DNA of 64,000 nt from Tieghemostelium lacteum (Eukaryota > Evosea > Eumycetozoa > Dictyosteliales > Raperosteliaceae): positions 734,658 through 798,657 of the forward strand of contig LODT01000035.1 in NCBI GenBank assembly GCA_001606155.1, given 5' to 3'. This document shows positions 1 through 11,100 of this stretch, piece by piece; positions within the stretch are counted from its first letter, which is position 1, and every line of letters begins with the position of its first letter. The position numbers and the translations under genes are program-made. Under the pieces are notes generated by a model, which worked only from the letters and a program-made list of their open reading frames with translations, was not told the DNA's origin and made no database searches.

Positions 1-420
1 CTCATTTTGAATGGAAATCCTGTGATTTATAAACTCAAATCCCAGAGGAATACAAGGTTTAGAATGTTCATTTACAACTTGGTCATGTTCCCCAAAAGTC
101 CACAAACCACCAGTATAAATTGCAAACAAATTGGGATTATCATGAGACTTTATCTTTTTAATTTGTTCCAAAACCAACAATTGATCCATATGATTAAATG
201 TTGATGCATCAATAATTATATCACAAGTTGATGCAATAGGATACCATTTTGAAGTCTCTTGAATATCAGCTCTTATTCCTGTAATTTCATTTTTTTCCAA
301 TTGAATTTCTTTTTCTTCAGATCTAGCTAAACTAAAGACTTTATATCCGTGACTAATAAATTCTTCAGCTATACCAGAACCTATGAATCCTGTACCTCCA
401 AATATAAATACTCTTGACAT
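1..420 (-). CDS. NAD(P)-binding Rossmann-fold epimerase/dehydratase-like protein, 3' part cut by window edge
   Basis: The reading frame opens with ATG at 420 and stays open for 140 codons to the left edge, so the C-terminal part is missing. The N terminus reads MSRVFIFGGTGFIG, the GxxGxxG dinucleotide-binding loop of extended short-chain dehydrogenases. An Asp-rich stretch (DIIIDAS) and a YTGGLWTFG segment follow, resembling the strand-4/5 region of NAD-dependent epimerase/dehydratase or NmrA-like proteins. No signal peptide is visible, so it is probably cytosolic. Substrate cannot be inferred because the catalytic YxxxK region lies outside the window. It runs in the same direction as the ABC transporter gene upstream of it, with about 190 bp between. 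Family assignment is good; the exact enzyme is unknown. Confidence 0.8.
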   Translation of the reverse strand, partial: MSRVFIFGGTGFIGSGIAEEFISHGYKVFSLARSEEKEIQLEKNEITGIRADIQETSKWYPIASTCDIIIDASTFNHMDQLLVLEQIKKIKSHDNPNLFAIYTGGLWTFGEHDQVVNEHSKPCIPLGFEFINHRISIQNE

Positions 421-611
421 GTCAATATATTCCAAATTGAAGTGAAAATATTGTAAATTTTAATTAATCACCACTCATCCAACCCCACATGTCATTCACA
501 CAATGTTTGTGAAAATACTATATTATTATAATGTGTTTTTTTTTTTTATTACTTGAAAATAAATATATATAATTGGAAAATAGAATTCTATTTTCTACAA
601 TTAGTAGATTA

Positions 612-2734
612 TTAGAATCTATTACGTGATTTAATTCTTAGAACCATATAAGTTAAACAACGGAATGCAACAATATATAATAAAATAATACCGATGTTTC
701 TCCAATAATTGTCGATATTGAAACCATAGTTCGAAATGACTTCCTCACCAGTTTGGATTGGACAACGACCACCAAGCATTTGAGATTGTGTACATGAGAA
801 TGTTACATTGGTATATGCATTTACAACCGCAGCTTCAATGATATATCTAAAGAATGATATATATGGCATCCACACCCAACCTCTACCTAGTTCCTTAAGA
901 TTCACAAAGAAACCACTAAAGAGGAAGAACAAAATCACAACAAGAGGTGCAATAGCAAGACCAGTTTGAACATTGGGGACTGAACTACTTATAAATATAC
1001 CCAAACTCAATGCACATTGAGATGCAACTACAAGAACTAGAATGAATTTAAAGAATACTGCTGCTGAATAGAATGGATATATTCTTTGATTTGACATCCA
1101 GTATACAAGAGTTCCAGTGACAATAGGTAAGACGATACCCAACATTATATCCATAAATGATTTTGCCAAAAAGAATGGAAGTGTATTGTAGACATTAGAG
1201 GCACGATCTTTTAAAAAGATTCCTACAACCTCTGGGAATACGTTGATAGTTGACATTACATTTGGGAATGATAAACCCATGATTACAAATGCCAAAACAC
1301 CTGTTCTAGATTGAACTGTGTTTTGTCCAAGCCCCAGTTGTAGGTATACTAACCCACAGAGAATACCTTGGAAGATAGCTTGGAAGACTTGTACTCTTAA
1401 AGCCATTGGATGTCTACGTGCATTCAAAGACTCTCTATAGAACAATAATCTAAACTGAGTCCAAAATGAAGGCCCTCGAGTCTCTTGATACACAAATGGA
1501 GTGTGTTCAGATTTTTCAATGAGATCAACTTGTTCTTTTAGTAATCTTCCAGGTTCAGATTCGATAAACACTTTTTTGAATCTATTTAATTCTTCATTGG
1601 AAATTCTTTTGACTTTTGTGTGTTTAGTGTGGTTTGACTCATCATGGTTTTGTGTGGTGATGGTAGTAGATGTCCCAGATGACAATAGTAACTCTTCGTC
1701 TATACCATTGCCTCCTTCAACTTGATTAGGTTTGAGGATTGGTGATTGACCGTCTTGTTCAATGTCATCTTCAATTTGAGTGTTAATAAGATCCATATAA
1801 TAATCTGCTGGATTTACATTTGGAAGACATTTGTAACCCAAAGACTCAAAGTATTCAGCGGACTTTTGAGTATCACCAAAGTATATAGTGTTACCCTCAG
1901 CCAACAGTAACAGCTTATCAAACATATCAAAGATATTGTAACGTGGTTGATGAATTGTACATATAATAGTTCTACCAGAATTTGCAAGTTTTCTAATGGC
2001 GTTCATTACGGTATAAGCAGTGGAACTATCTAAACCTGAAGTAGGTTCATCTAAAAACAATATACTAGGGCTAGTAAGTAATTCAACAGCTATACTAAGT
2101 CTTCTTCTCTCACCACCAGAGACACCACGAATCTTAAGATTATCACCAACCAATGTATTTCTACATCTGTTCAGACCCATCTCTGATATTACATCTTCAA
2201 CTTTCTGTAACTTATCCTCTAATGGCATTTCACGTGGCATCTTTAACTGTGCGTAAAAAGACAGTGTCTCAAAGACAGTCATTGAAGGAGTTAATGTATC
2301 CGATTGAGTTACATATCCACAGAGTTTCTTGAAAATGTGGTAATCTGATATAGACTGATTCAAATACATTACACCCTCACCATTGATCTTTAATCTATGT
2401 GCTAGAATATCCAATAATGTAGTTTTACCAGCACCAGAAGGCCCCATAATTGCCAAAACCTCTCCGCTCTTAACGTGACCAGACATGTTATGTAGAATCT
2501 GTTTAGGTCTCATCACTTGTTTTTTCTTTCCTTTCTTTGTCTGTTTTGTAACCTTTACCTGTACAGAATGGTTTATATTTCTAAATGTAAAGTCTACTCT
2601 ATTTACATTCTTTACAATCTTTAATACATTCTTTTTATTCTGTTATTATTTCATGGTAACCTATTAGTAATCTATTGATTCACAATAAAATAGATAATAC
2701 AAACATCATTAGAATCAAATTGTTGTAATTCCAT
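612..2734 (-). CDS. ABCG (White/WBC-type) half-transporter
   Basis: I read two exons, 2734-2705 and 2639-612, giving 685 aa. Exon 1 encodes MELQQFDSND. The 65-nt intron has a non-standard GTTTGT donor and an AACAG acceptor. The ABC cassette comes first: Walker A GPSGAGKT at about residues 76-83, signature VSGGERRRLS, and Walker B ILFLDEPTSGLDSS with its D-loop. A low-complexity linker follows, then about six hydrophobic helices ending in RIKSRNRF. NBD-then-TMD order and this length are those of ABCG half-size transporters, which work as dimers and export lipids or small molecules. Translation from the ATG at 2513 alone would drop the first cassette strand (VDFTFRN), so the two-exon model is preferred. 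Substrate is unknown. Confidence 0.92.
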
Positions 2735-3267
2735 ATCGGTTATTTTTATATGTTATTTTTATCTATTATTTTTAGTTCTGCAGATGGAATTTTAGCCAAA
2801 AATAAAACCTTAAATATCTAAATTTGAGCAAAAACGACAACTAATCGTGAGGCAATTAAAATTTCATTAGAATTTAATTGAATTATTCCTTAGAATTCAA
2901 AAATAAGTCATTTCTACAAACTTTAAATAAAATACTATAAATTATGTGTTATTTTTTAAAACAAGCACACTGTTTTTATTATTATAAAAAAAAGCTTTTG
3001 GCACATAAAACAAACACTTTCAGATGGGTTATATTTAGAAGTAATCATTCTGTCAATATATGAAACTTAAATTTAATACACTCTAATATAAATTTTACCT
3101 TTACTTCTATTTACCAATAAACAAATAAAAGTGAATATACAAATAAACCTTGATTTCTTTTTTTCAAATAAATAAAGACATCACCAAAGCAAAACCAAAA
3201 CTTTTTTTTTTTTTTTTTAAATTAAATTTCATAGTTTGTATCGCACACCATCTTAGTAGAAAAATAA
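2735..3267. promoter_or_regulatory. Divergent intergenic region with oligo(dT) tract
   Basis: Non-coding, very AT-rich DNA between the start of the ABCG gene (minus strand) and a small plus-strand gene. A run of about 18 T residues near 3201-3220 lies some 50 bp before the small gene's ATG, typical of dictyostelid promoters. No ORF or RNA gene is supported. Confidence 0.5.
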
Positions 3268-3514
3268 ATGGGTAATCAAGTTTCAGGTTTATTAGATAAA
3301 TATAATTCTAGGTACATATAAATGATTTTAACCATTAGTGTAATTACAAATTCTAATTATTCCAAATATGTCTATATTCAGATATGGAGAATTAGATAAA
3401 ACCCAAGATGAGAGATTTGTAAAGAGATTTATTATAGCATCAATATCTGTTAGTTTATTTTTTGGAGTTCTATTTTCAGTGTTTTTAGTTTTACTGCAAA
3501 AGTTTGTGTACTAG
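3268..3514 (+). CDS. 58-aa small membrane protein with myristoylation-type N terminus
   Basis: Two exons, 3268-3311 and 3382-3514, are joined by a 70-nt intron with a GTACAT donor and TTCAG acceptor; the split AG|A codon restores an Arg. The protein begins MGNQVSG, fitting the N-myristoylation pattern (Gly2, small residue at 5, Ser at 6). A charged segment (LDKTQDERFVKR) follows, then one hydrophobic helix of about 22 residues (FIIASISV...FLVLLQ), ending FVY. It was missed by simple ORF scans because each exon is short. I do not recognise a family. The intact reading frame across a canonical intron and the clear helix argue that it is real. It would be a tail-side membrane protein possibly lipid-anchored at its N terminus; function unknown. 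Confidence 0.7.
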
Positions 3515-3703
3515 CGTTATAACAACTAAATAATAATTTTAATAGAGGAAATACCCAAATACCAATAATCAAATAATATTTATTTTGTAAAAAAAAAGAA
3601 TTCAACATACACAGTTAGCATTTATTGTAAATAAAGTAAAAGAATGCGCAATATATATATATATAACAGTTTAATTAAAAATATTTAGATAGAATTTAAA
3701 TTT

Positions 3704-6700
3704 TTATTGATTTGATGATTTTGGAGATTTATAGAGTTTCAATAAGAGTGAAGAAGTTAATACAGATAGTGAACTTACAACCATTGCTGCAGCTGCTGCC
3801 ATTGGTGGTAATCCAACATTGAAAATGACTCTAAAGAGACCAGCAGCTAGAGGTACTGCCAAGAGATTATAGATGAGTGCCAATGTGAAATTGATACGAA
3901 TACGTCTGAATACAACTCTAGACAAATGGATAGATCTATAGACGTCAGTAAGTGAGTTTTTCAGTAGAACAATAGAAGAGGATTCAATGGCAATATCGGT
4001 ACCTGTTGCAACAGAGATACCAATATCAGCTTGTGAGAGTGCTGGTGAATCGTTAATACCATCACCAACAAAACAAACAACATTACCTTGTAATTGAAGT
4101 TGTTCAACCTTTTCAGCTTTTTCTTTTGGAATGACTTCAGAAAATATATTCTCTGGTTTTATTCCAACACTATCTGCAATAAATCTAGCAGCTCTTCTAT
4201 TATCACCTGTAACCATGTAACATTTCAGTCCCATTGATGTCAGTTTCTTTATAGCATGACGAGAGTCTTCTCTAGGAATATCAGAAATACCCATTGTTCC
4301 ACAAAACTTTCCATCAACAGATACATAGATTACAGTCTTTCCATTGGTCTCCAATTGTTGGGCGTAGTCAATTTCAGCTGAGGATACTGAAATTTGATTC
4401 TCTTTCATAAATGAAAGGTTACCTATCAGAACGGATTTAGATTGTATGCTACATTGTAGACCACGACCTGGAATACCTTTGAAATCTTCTACGGATGGTA
4501 GCTGAGATGTCTCACTGATGGATAGCTTATCTTTACAGTATTGTGTTATAGCTCTTCCTATTGGATGCTCTGAAGATGATTCTGCAGCACCTACAATCTC
4601 AAGGAACTCATCAGCAACTTGACAGTCTGTAACTGTCATTTTACCTGTTGTGATAGTACCGGTTTTATCAAATAGAACTGCAGTGGTTTTATGTGCGGTT
4701 TCTAAAGCTTTACCACCTTTAATGAGGATACCCATTGTAGCGCCTACACCGGTACCTACCATCACAGCGGTAGGTGTTGCAAGACCAAGTGCACAAGGAC
4801 ATGCAATGACTACAACAGAGATTGCAGTGAGGAATGAGAAGAGGAATGGCGAGGTACCCTCTTGCCATCTTAGTGGGATATTTCCTGTTTCAGCAGCACT
4901 TATCCACAGTACAAATGTAACAATACCAATGATGAGGATACCTGGTACAAAGTACTTGGAAATGGTGTCTGCCAATGCTTGAATAGGGGCTTTGGAAGTC
5001 TGGGCTTGTTGTACTAAACTAATGATTTGAGAGAGTGTGGATTCAGATCCAATTTTATTGGCTTGGATGTAAAGTAGACCATCGAGATTGAGTGTACCTC
5101 CTGTTACAATGTCACCTTGTTTCTTGGTTACTGGAATGGATTCACCAGTTAACATGGATTCATCAATTGAACTCTGTCCAGAGACTATAGTTCCATCAGT
5201 AGGTACTGAAGACCCTGGAATGACTTTTAGGATATCGCCATACTGAATCAAGTTACTAGGTATAATTTCCTCTGATGTCACTGTAAAGGAGTTACTGGAT
5301 TTATCAATGGAGCCTTGAACTAAAACTGACTCTTTAGTCTGGAGGTTCATTAATTTTACAATAGCTGATGATGTGTGTCCTTTAGCAATGTTTTCTAACC
5401 ATCTACCTAGGATGATAAAGGTAATTAAACTTGCTGAGGTCTCAAAGAAATGCATACCCATGAAATCAGGATTAACCATACCAATGACAATGGAGATTAT
5501 AGAGTATGCATAGGCAGCGGTACTTCCAATGGCCACTAAAAGGTCCATGTTTCCATGAAGGTTTCTAAGTGCAGCCCATGAGTTTTTATAGAATCCCCAA
5601 CCGGATACTATCTGAACTGGGGTAGCTAGAACAAACCCTATAAGAGATTCTACAGGTAACCCTTGAGTGAGTTTATAATGGAGGAAACTTATTGAGGTGA
5701 TAGGAACCAGAATCATTGCAATGACAATCAAAGGTGCTGTGAATGCAATAGAGAAAATGAATAGTTTTCTCCATTTTTCAATTTCTCTCTTTCTTAGGAG
5801 TGATTCTTTGGCATCACTGGAATCTGGGTTGTAGAGCTCAGATTGCAATTCAAGTTGGGATTTTAAAAGATTAATGATGGTTCTAGGACCAACTACAGTG
5901 GAATCACACTCAACTTTTATAACATCTGATGATTCAGTTGAGACTTGAACTGACATGACACCGTGTAGAGTCTGGATTGATTTTACAGATCTATTGACTG
6001 AATCTTGATCTGGTTCATTTAAAATTCTGATAAAGAATGATCCAGGTTTAGAACTTTCAATCAATTTAGTTTCATATCCAAGGAAATCAAGAGATTCCAT
6101 GATGTCTTGAACTTTTGCAACTTCAGGTTGGTACTTAATCTCAGCACGTTCTGCTAAAAGATTAACAGAACATTCAATTACACCAGGAACTGATTTTATA
6201 CCATTCTCAACAATACCAACACAAGATGCACAAGTCATACCATAGACACCCATTACAACACTTGTAATCTCACCGATAGTTGGTGTTACAATTTTAATTT
6301 CATCAAGTCTATTAAGTTCAATAGATTGATGTGGATTGTCATCCAAATCACCCTCTTCATCACTACTGGTTATATTCAAATCTGGAACTTGAGCATTATT
6401 GGTAGTTGTTTCATCAGATACATCAAAATTATGAATTCTCTTACATTTAAAGCCTAGTTTATGTATGATTCTGCTGATGGATTTATCAGAGAGTTGAGCA
6501 GATGCTTGGACTGACAGAATCTTCATTTGGAAGTTAATCTCTGCTTTCTGGACTTTAGGATTATCATAAAGAGTAGATTCAATTCTATTAGCACATCCCA
6601 ATTCACATACCATACCATCAATTTGGAATAATCTGGTATTGGTATATTCATTATTGTTATTGAGATTTTCGGTGGCAGTTTGTTGCTTATTGATCAGTGG

Positions 6701-7258
6701 AGAGTCTTCAAGTTGATCATCAATATCCATCAATGGATTAGTTGGACATTCTTTAGATTGAATAGCAACAATACGTATAGACATTTGTTTGAATACATTA
6801 AGTATTGAGAATACAGATCCATTCTCAGCTTTAGATTCAATTTCAACCATCTTGTTTTTAGCATCCATTCTGACAGTCAGGATTCTGTGCATTTGTAGGA
6901 GTTTAGATCTGAGAGTCTCCAATTCATCGATGGGCATTGTTTGTAGAGATGGTGCAATAATACGGAAATAGGTGTGTTTAAAGAGTGATGATAGATTACA
7001 ACAGGTACCTGTAGAACATGAACAATTGGCATTATGTCTTTCAGAGTCTACAATAGAGTTATTTGGAGATGATATCTTAATATCAGCACCAGTTGGACTT
7101 TGTGTAGAACAACAACTTGCCAACAGAGATGGTGACAGTGGAATGATTATATCTTTGTTACTTTGTCCTTTTGGTGTTACAAAACTTTGTACCAAATCAT
7201 TACAGAGACAGGAAACGCAACTGCAACTACATCTTTCTAATTGACTTGATATTGCCAT
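3704..7258 (-). CDS. Copper-transporting P1B-type ATPase (ATP7/CCC2 family)
   Basis: A single 1184-aa frame from ATG at 7258. From the N terminus it has a Cys-rich head (CSCSCVSCLC, then CC and CSCSTGTCC clusters). A metal-binding HMA domain follows with CELGC in place of CxxC, then a canonical HMA domain with GMTCASC, and a third HMA-like fold with no Cys. The pump core has eight predicted membrane helices, TGES in the actuator domain, the CPC ion-site motif (ACPCALGLATPT), the phosphorylated Asp in DKTGTITTGK, SEHPIG for ATP binding, and GDGINDSPAL. These are the P1B-1 signatures, so it should move Cu(I) out of the cytosol into the secretory pathway or out of the cell. The neighbouring ABCG gene runs the same way, but nothing shows co-regulation. 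Confidence 0.97.
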   Translation of the reverse strand: MAISSQLERCSCSCVSCLCNDLVQSFVTPKGQSNKDIIIPLSPSLLASCCSTQSPTGADIKISSPNNSIVDSERHNANCSCSTGTCCNLSSLFKHTYFRIIAPSLQTMPIDELETLRSKLLQMHRILTVRMDAKNKMVEIESKAENGSVFSILNVFKQMSIRIVAIQSKECPTNPLMDIDDQLEDSPLINKQQTATENLNNNNEYTNTRLFQIDGMVCELGCANRIESTLYDNPKVQKAEINFQMKILSVQASAQLSDKSISRIIHKLGFKCKRIHNFDVSDETTTNNAQVPDLNITSSDEEGDLDDNPHQSIELNRLDEIKIVTPTIGEITSVVMGVYGMTCASCVGIVENGIKSVPGVIECSVNLLAERAEIKYQPEVAKVQDIMESLDFLGYETKLIESSKPGSFFIRILNEPDQDSVNRSVKSIQTLHGVMSVQVSTESSDVIKVECDSTVVGPRTIINLLKSQLELQSELYNPDSSDAKESLLRKREIEKWRKLFIFSIAFTAPLIVIAMILVPITSISFLHYKLTQGLPVESLIGFVLATPVQIVSGWGFYKNSWAALRNLHGNMDLLVAIGSTAAYAYSIISIVIGMVNPDFMGMHFFETSASLITFIILGRWLENIAKGHTSSAIVKLMNLQTKESVLVQGSIDKSSNSFTVTSEEIIPSNLIQYGDILKVIPGSSVPTDGTIVSGQSSIDESMLTGESIPVTKKQGDIVTGGTLNLDGLLYIQANKIGSESTLSQIISLVQQAQTSKAPIQALADTISKYFVPGILIIGIVTFVLWISAAETGNIPLRWQEGTSPFLFSFLTAISVVVIACPCALGLATPTAVMVGTGVGATMGILIKGGKALETAHKTTAVLFDKTGTITTGKMTVTDCQVADEFLEIVGAAESSSEHPIGRAITQYCKDKLSISETSQLPSVEDFKGIPGRGLQCSIQSKSVLIGNLSFMKENQISVSSAEIDYAQQLETNGKTVIYVSVDGKFCGTMGISDIPREDSRHAIKKLTSMGLKCYMVTGDNRRAARFIADSVGIKPENIFSEVIPKEKAEKVEQLQLQGNVVCFVGDGINDSPALSQADIGISVATGTDIAIESSSIVLLKNSLTDVYRSIHLSRVVFRRIRINFTLALIYNLLAVPLAAGLFRVIFNVGLPPMAAAAAMVVSSLSVLTSSLLLKLYKSPKSSNQ

Positions 7259-8167
7259 TCTTTAGTAGTTTTTAAGAGTATTACTTAACAATACAATAAA
7301 TAAGGTTATATTTCTTTAATTAGGTTATTTAAAAAATAATAATAAAGTGTAAATTTCTTTAAATAGTAAACATAATTTTGTGTTAGTGTTTGATTTGAGT
7401 TATAAAGTTTATTTTCCCATTTTTATCCATATTTAAATAAAGTAAATCTTAAAAATAACATCTGCAGAATATAATCACTTAAAAATTAAAAAATAAAATA
7501 AAATTAAAAAACACCACATCACACTACCAGTATTGTTATTATATTTTTATAAATAACCACCACTAGTTTTTACAATTAATATATTCATTCAACAGTTGAA
7601 GTAGTGAGGAACACAAGAATAAAAAAAATCAAAAAAAGGAGGGGAGAATGATGTGTAAGGAGAAGTTGAAGAAAAAATAAATGTGTAATTTCAAGTGAAG
7701 GGGATATTGTAATGATGAAGAGGAGGGAATAAGAAGGGGATTACGAAGGGATAAGAAGGGGAATATTAAGAAGGAGATGAAGAGGAGAGGAATAATTACA
7801 CTTCAATCAAATAATTTTGTCTTTTCAGTGACTTTTTACTTTAAAGAAAAAAAAAAAATTTTTTTAAATTTACTAAAAAAAAAAAATAAATGAAAAGTAA
7901 ACATAATTTTTCGGTGGTTCAGAATATTCCATAGCACCAACACCATTATATTTTTAAATTTCAATTATTTATAAAATTTCATTATAAGGAAATTAAATAT
8001 ATATTTAGATTTTTAATTATAACTTTATTATTGAAATTCTATTAAAAACTAATTAAATTAAAAAAAAAATTATATATAAATATTTTGATGAATGGAACTT
8101 ATAGTCTAATTAGATTTATATATTTAATTAATATTATTATTATTTATTTTATTATTATAATTCAAAT
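7259..8167. other. Intergenic region with purine-rich tract
   Basis: About 0.9 kb of non-coding DNA between the copper ATPase start and the 3' end of the LRR-pseudokinase gene, both on the minus strand. The part from about 7620 to 7795 is unusually purine-rich on the plus strand (GGGGA, GAAGG and GAGGAG units), hence pyrimidine-rich on the sense strand of the ATPase promoter. The rest is plain A/T runs. Confidence 0.6.
7620..7795. repeat. Purine-rich (GA) low-complexity tract
   Basis: About 175 bp made of loose repeats of AAGGGGA and GAAGAGGAG units. It stands out from the A/T-only flanks and lies 360-540 bp upstream of the copper ATPase start. It is not coding in any frame that I can support. 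Confidence 0.6.
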
Positions 8168-11100
8168 TTAAGCTAAAAGTGAAATAATTTTTTTGGAGGC
8201 TAATTGTAGTGATTTGTTTGGTGATGATTCTAAAGGTTTGAGATAACTAATAGCACCAAATCTTTTGAGAGTTTCTTTGTTTGGTTGTTTTTGTACTAGG
8301 ATTAAAACGGATTTAATTGCAAGAGTTCTAAAGACTTCTTCTTCTCTTTCAAGAGATTTAATAATGAAATCAAAGACATTGGATTCTCTCATTATAGCTT
8401 GAGCTGGTTCATCCATTGCAAAGAATGAGAATGCCCACAAGAGTCTTTCAATACAATCATTGTTTTTAGTGGATGTAAATTGAATGAGTTGTTTCAGTAC
8501 ACCTCTTTGTAGGAATGCCATACGACATTCTGGTGAGGATGTCAACCATGATATAGTTGCAATAGATTCCTCTTTGATGGTGGTAGATTTGTCTTGTATA
8601 AAGTCGATAAACAATTGCAAGACACCTGAATTTAGAATAGTTTGTGTGAATTTTGGATTCATCTTGACAAGTGTACTGATGAATTTCAAACTGTATAATT
8701 TGATCTCATAGTTATTAGAATGTCTGAGTAGATTGACTATATTTGGAATACACATGGTCTGCTCGATAGCCTCTATACATGTTACATGGTTAGAGAATGC
8801 AGTTAGACATGTGAGAATCTGGACTATGAAATCACTATTAATCTGCTCAGATTTCTGTAGAACATCTACAAGACGTGGGATAATGGGTTTCAGACGATTT
8901 CTGGAGTTTTCATGATTGATGACTGAGTAGACTACTGATAGTGCACCAGAGAGAATTTCAACAGTTGGTTGGACTTGTTGTTGCATTTGTTGTGGTTGGT
9001 GATACATAAACATGGAAGTGAGTTTGGTGATGGATTGGTTGATTAATAGGGAAAGTTTATCAATACCCAATGAGGCATAGAAGATATTGAATGATATTTG
9101 TTCTTTAAGAATACTAGAGAGACATGACAGTATCATTGGTAATGCATCTTCAGAGGAGTTGTTAAGTTGGTCAGTTAGAAGTTTAATACAATTCTCACGA
9201 ATGAGGAGATCTTTGAATTTAGCATCCTTTGAGATGGTTTGTACAATCTTTAGTGTGTGTAGTCTTAGGAGTTTCTGTGGACTGGCTAGAAGCTCCATGA
9301 GTTTTGGAATGATGCCTGCATGTAAAAGTTCATCTTTACACTTGTCGTTGGTGATGAGGCAACATAGTGCTAATAGAGAACGCATACTGAGACCTGCGTG
9401 ACCTGACGACAACATCTCCAAAAGAATTGCAACGGATCCACTCTCTATAAAGTAGGTTTGAATGTTATAGTCTAATAGTACACGTGACAGAGCTCCAACA
9501 ACTTGCATGACCAATAGCTCGTTGGTAGAATGAAGATACTTCAACAGTGCCTGTAAAATACCAGATGTTCTAATTTGCTCTAAATGTTGTTCGTCTGCTA
9601 TAATAGTAAGTAATTTTACAGAAAGTAAGTTGGTTGAAATATTATCAATTTGCATGATTTTAGATAATGGTTCAAAACCATTTGAGTAAATGAATTCATT
9701 GGATAGTGATTCATTTGTACAAAGAGAATAGAGTAATTTCAATAACTGTTCTTGTAGTTCACCAATTGAAAGCAATCTAACAAGATGTTTCAGTAGACCA
9801 ATACCAATCATCAATGAGTGATTCTCTGGCGATGAAAGATTTTCTAGTGCCTTCAAAGCCTTTTTAATGACATCCAAGGTAGGATCAGCCAACATACTCA
9901 TAATCTTTTCCAAAACCAATGACATTTTTCTCTTGAGATCACCAGTTTCTGAGAACTGATGTTTGGCAGTATTGTTAACAATAGTAATTCCACCAGTGGT
10001 AGCTTGTGGATTATTGTTGATAGATGGTGTATTGGATGGAGTAGCACCAGATGCGGTCATATTCAAAGTAGATGCAGTTGGGACACCAGTGAATATTCTA
10101 GCCATTGGTTGTGAAAGGATCTTTGAAATGGTTAAGAAACTAGGTCTGGCAGATGGATCATGGTTCCAACAGGCTCTGATAAGTCTATTGAATACAGATG
10201 GAACAGTATCTGGTATATCAGGTCTGGTTCCATTCATTATAGTGTCACCAAGACGATTTGGAGTAACGGTTGCAAATGGTTGTTGTCTGGTAAAGAGTTG
10301 TAACAAGATCATTGCAAAACTAAATTGATCAATTGGTGATTCATAGCTATTGCAACTGGTTGAAAAGAGTTCTGGTGCCATGTAAGCATTTCCAGTGTGT
10401 CCAGTACGATGGATGCTATCTTTCATTCCAGTGAATGCAAAGTCTCTTACATAGGCATTTCCAGATTGACTTTCAATAATTACATTATTAGGTTTCAAAG
10501 CACGATGAATGACATCTTTTTGGTGAAGTACAACCATTGCTTTGGAAATTTGATAACTTACACGAAGGATAAACTCATTGGTAACTTGAATATTTGGGTT
10601 ATCCAAATACTGTTGTAATGACATACCTTCATAGTATGGTGATACAATATAAATGGTACTATCAAGACAACAACCTATAACTGGTGAGATATTCTCGTGT
10701 TGAAGTTCTTTGAGTTGATTGACATCCTCTTTGAATTGGTTCAAGAATTGATCAGAAAATCTTTGAGTTCTAATCTTTTTAAGAATGACATGTTTACCGT
10801 GAATTCTACCTTCAAAACAATCACCAAAGCTACCCATACCCAATTTAGATCCAAGTTTGATATCGAGATGTGGAACAACCAATTGTGATAATGAATGAAT
10901 ATTAGAAGCAACTTGTTGTTGAGATGGTTGAGCCAATTGAGTACTAGAACCATGAGTTGGTAGATTTCTTGAAAGATTAGTACTGGAAGTATTCTGAGTA
11001 GCACTGATTTGTGATATAGATGGTCTGGTATTAACAGGTGGATTGGTAGTAATAACATTATTCTTGTTATCATTCTCAAATTTGGTAATGAGTTTATCAA

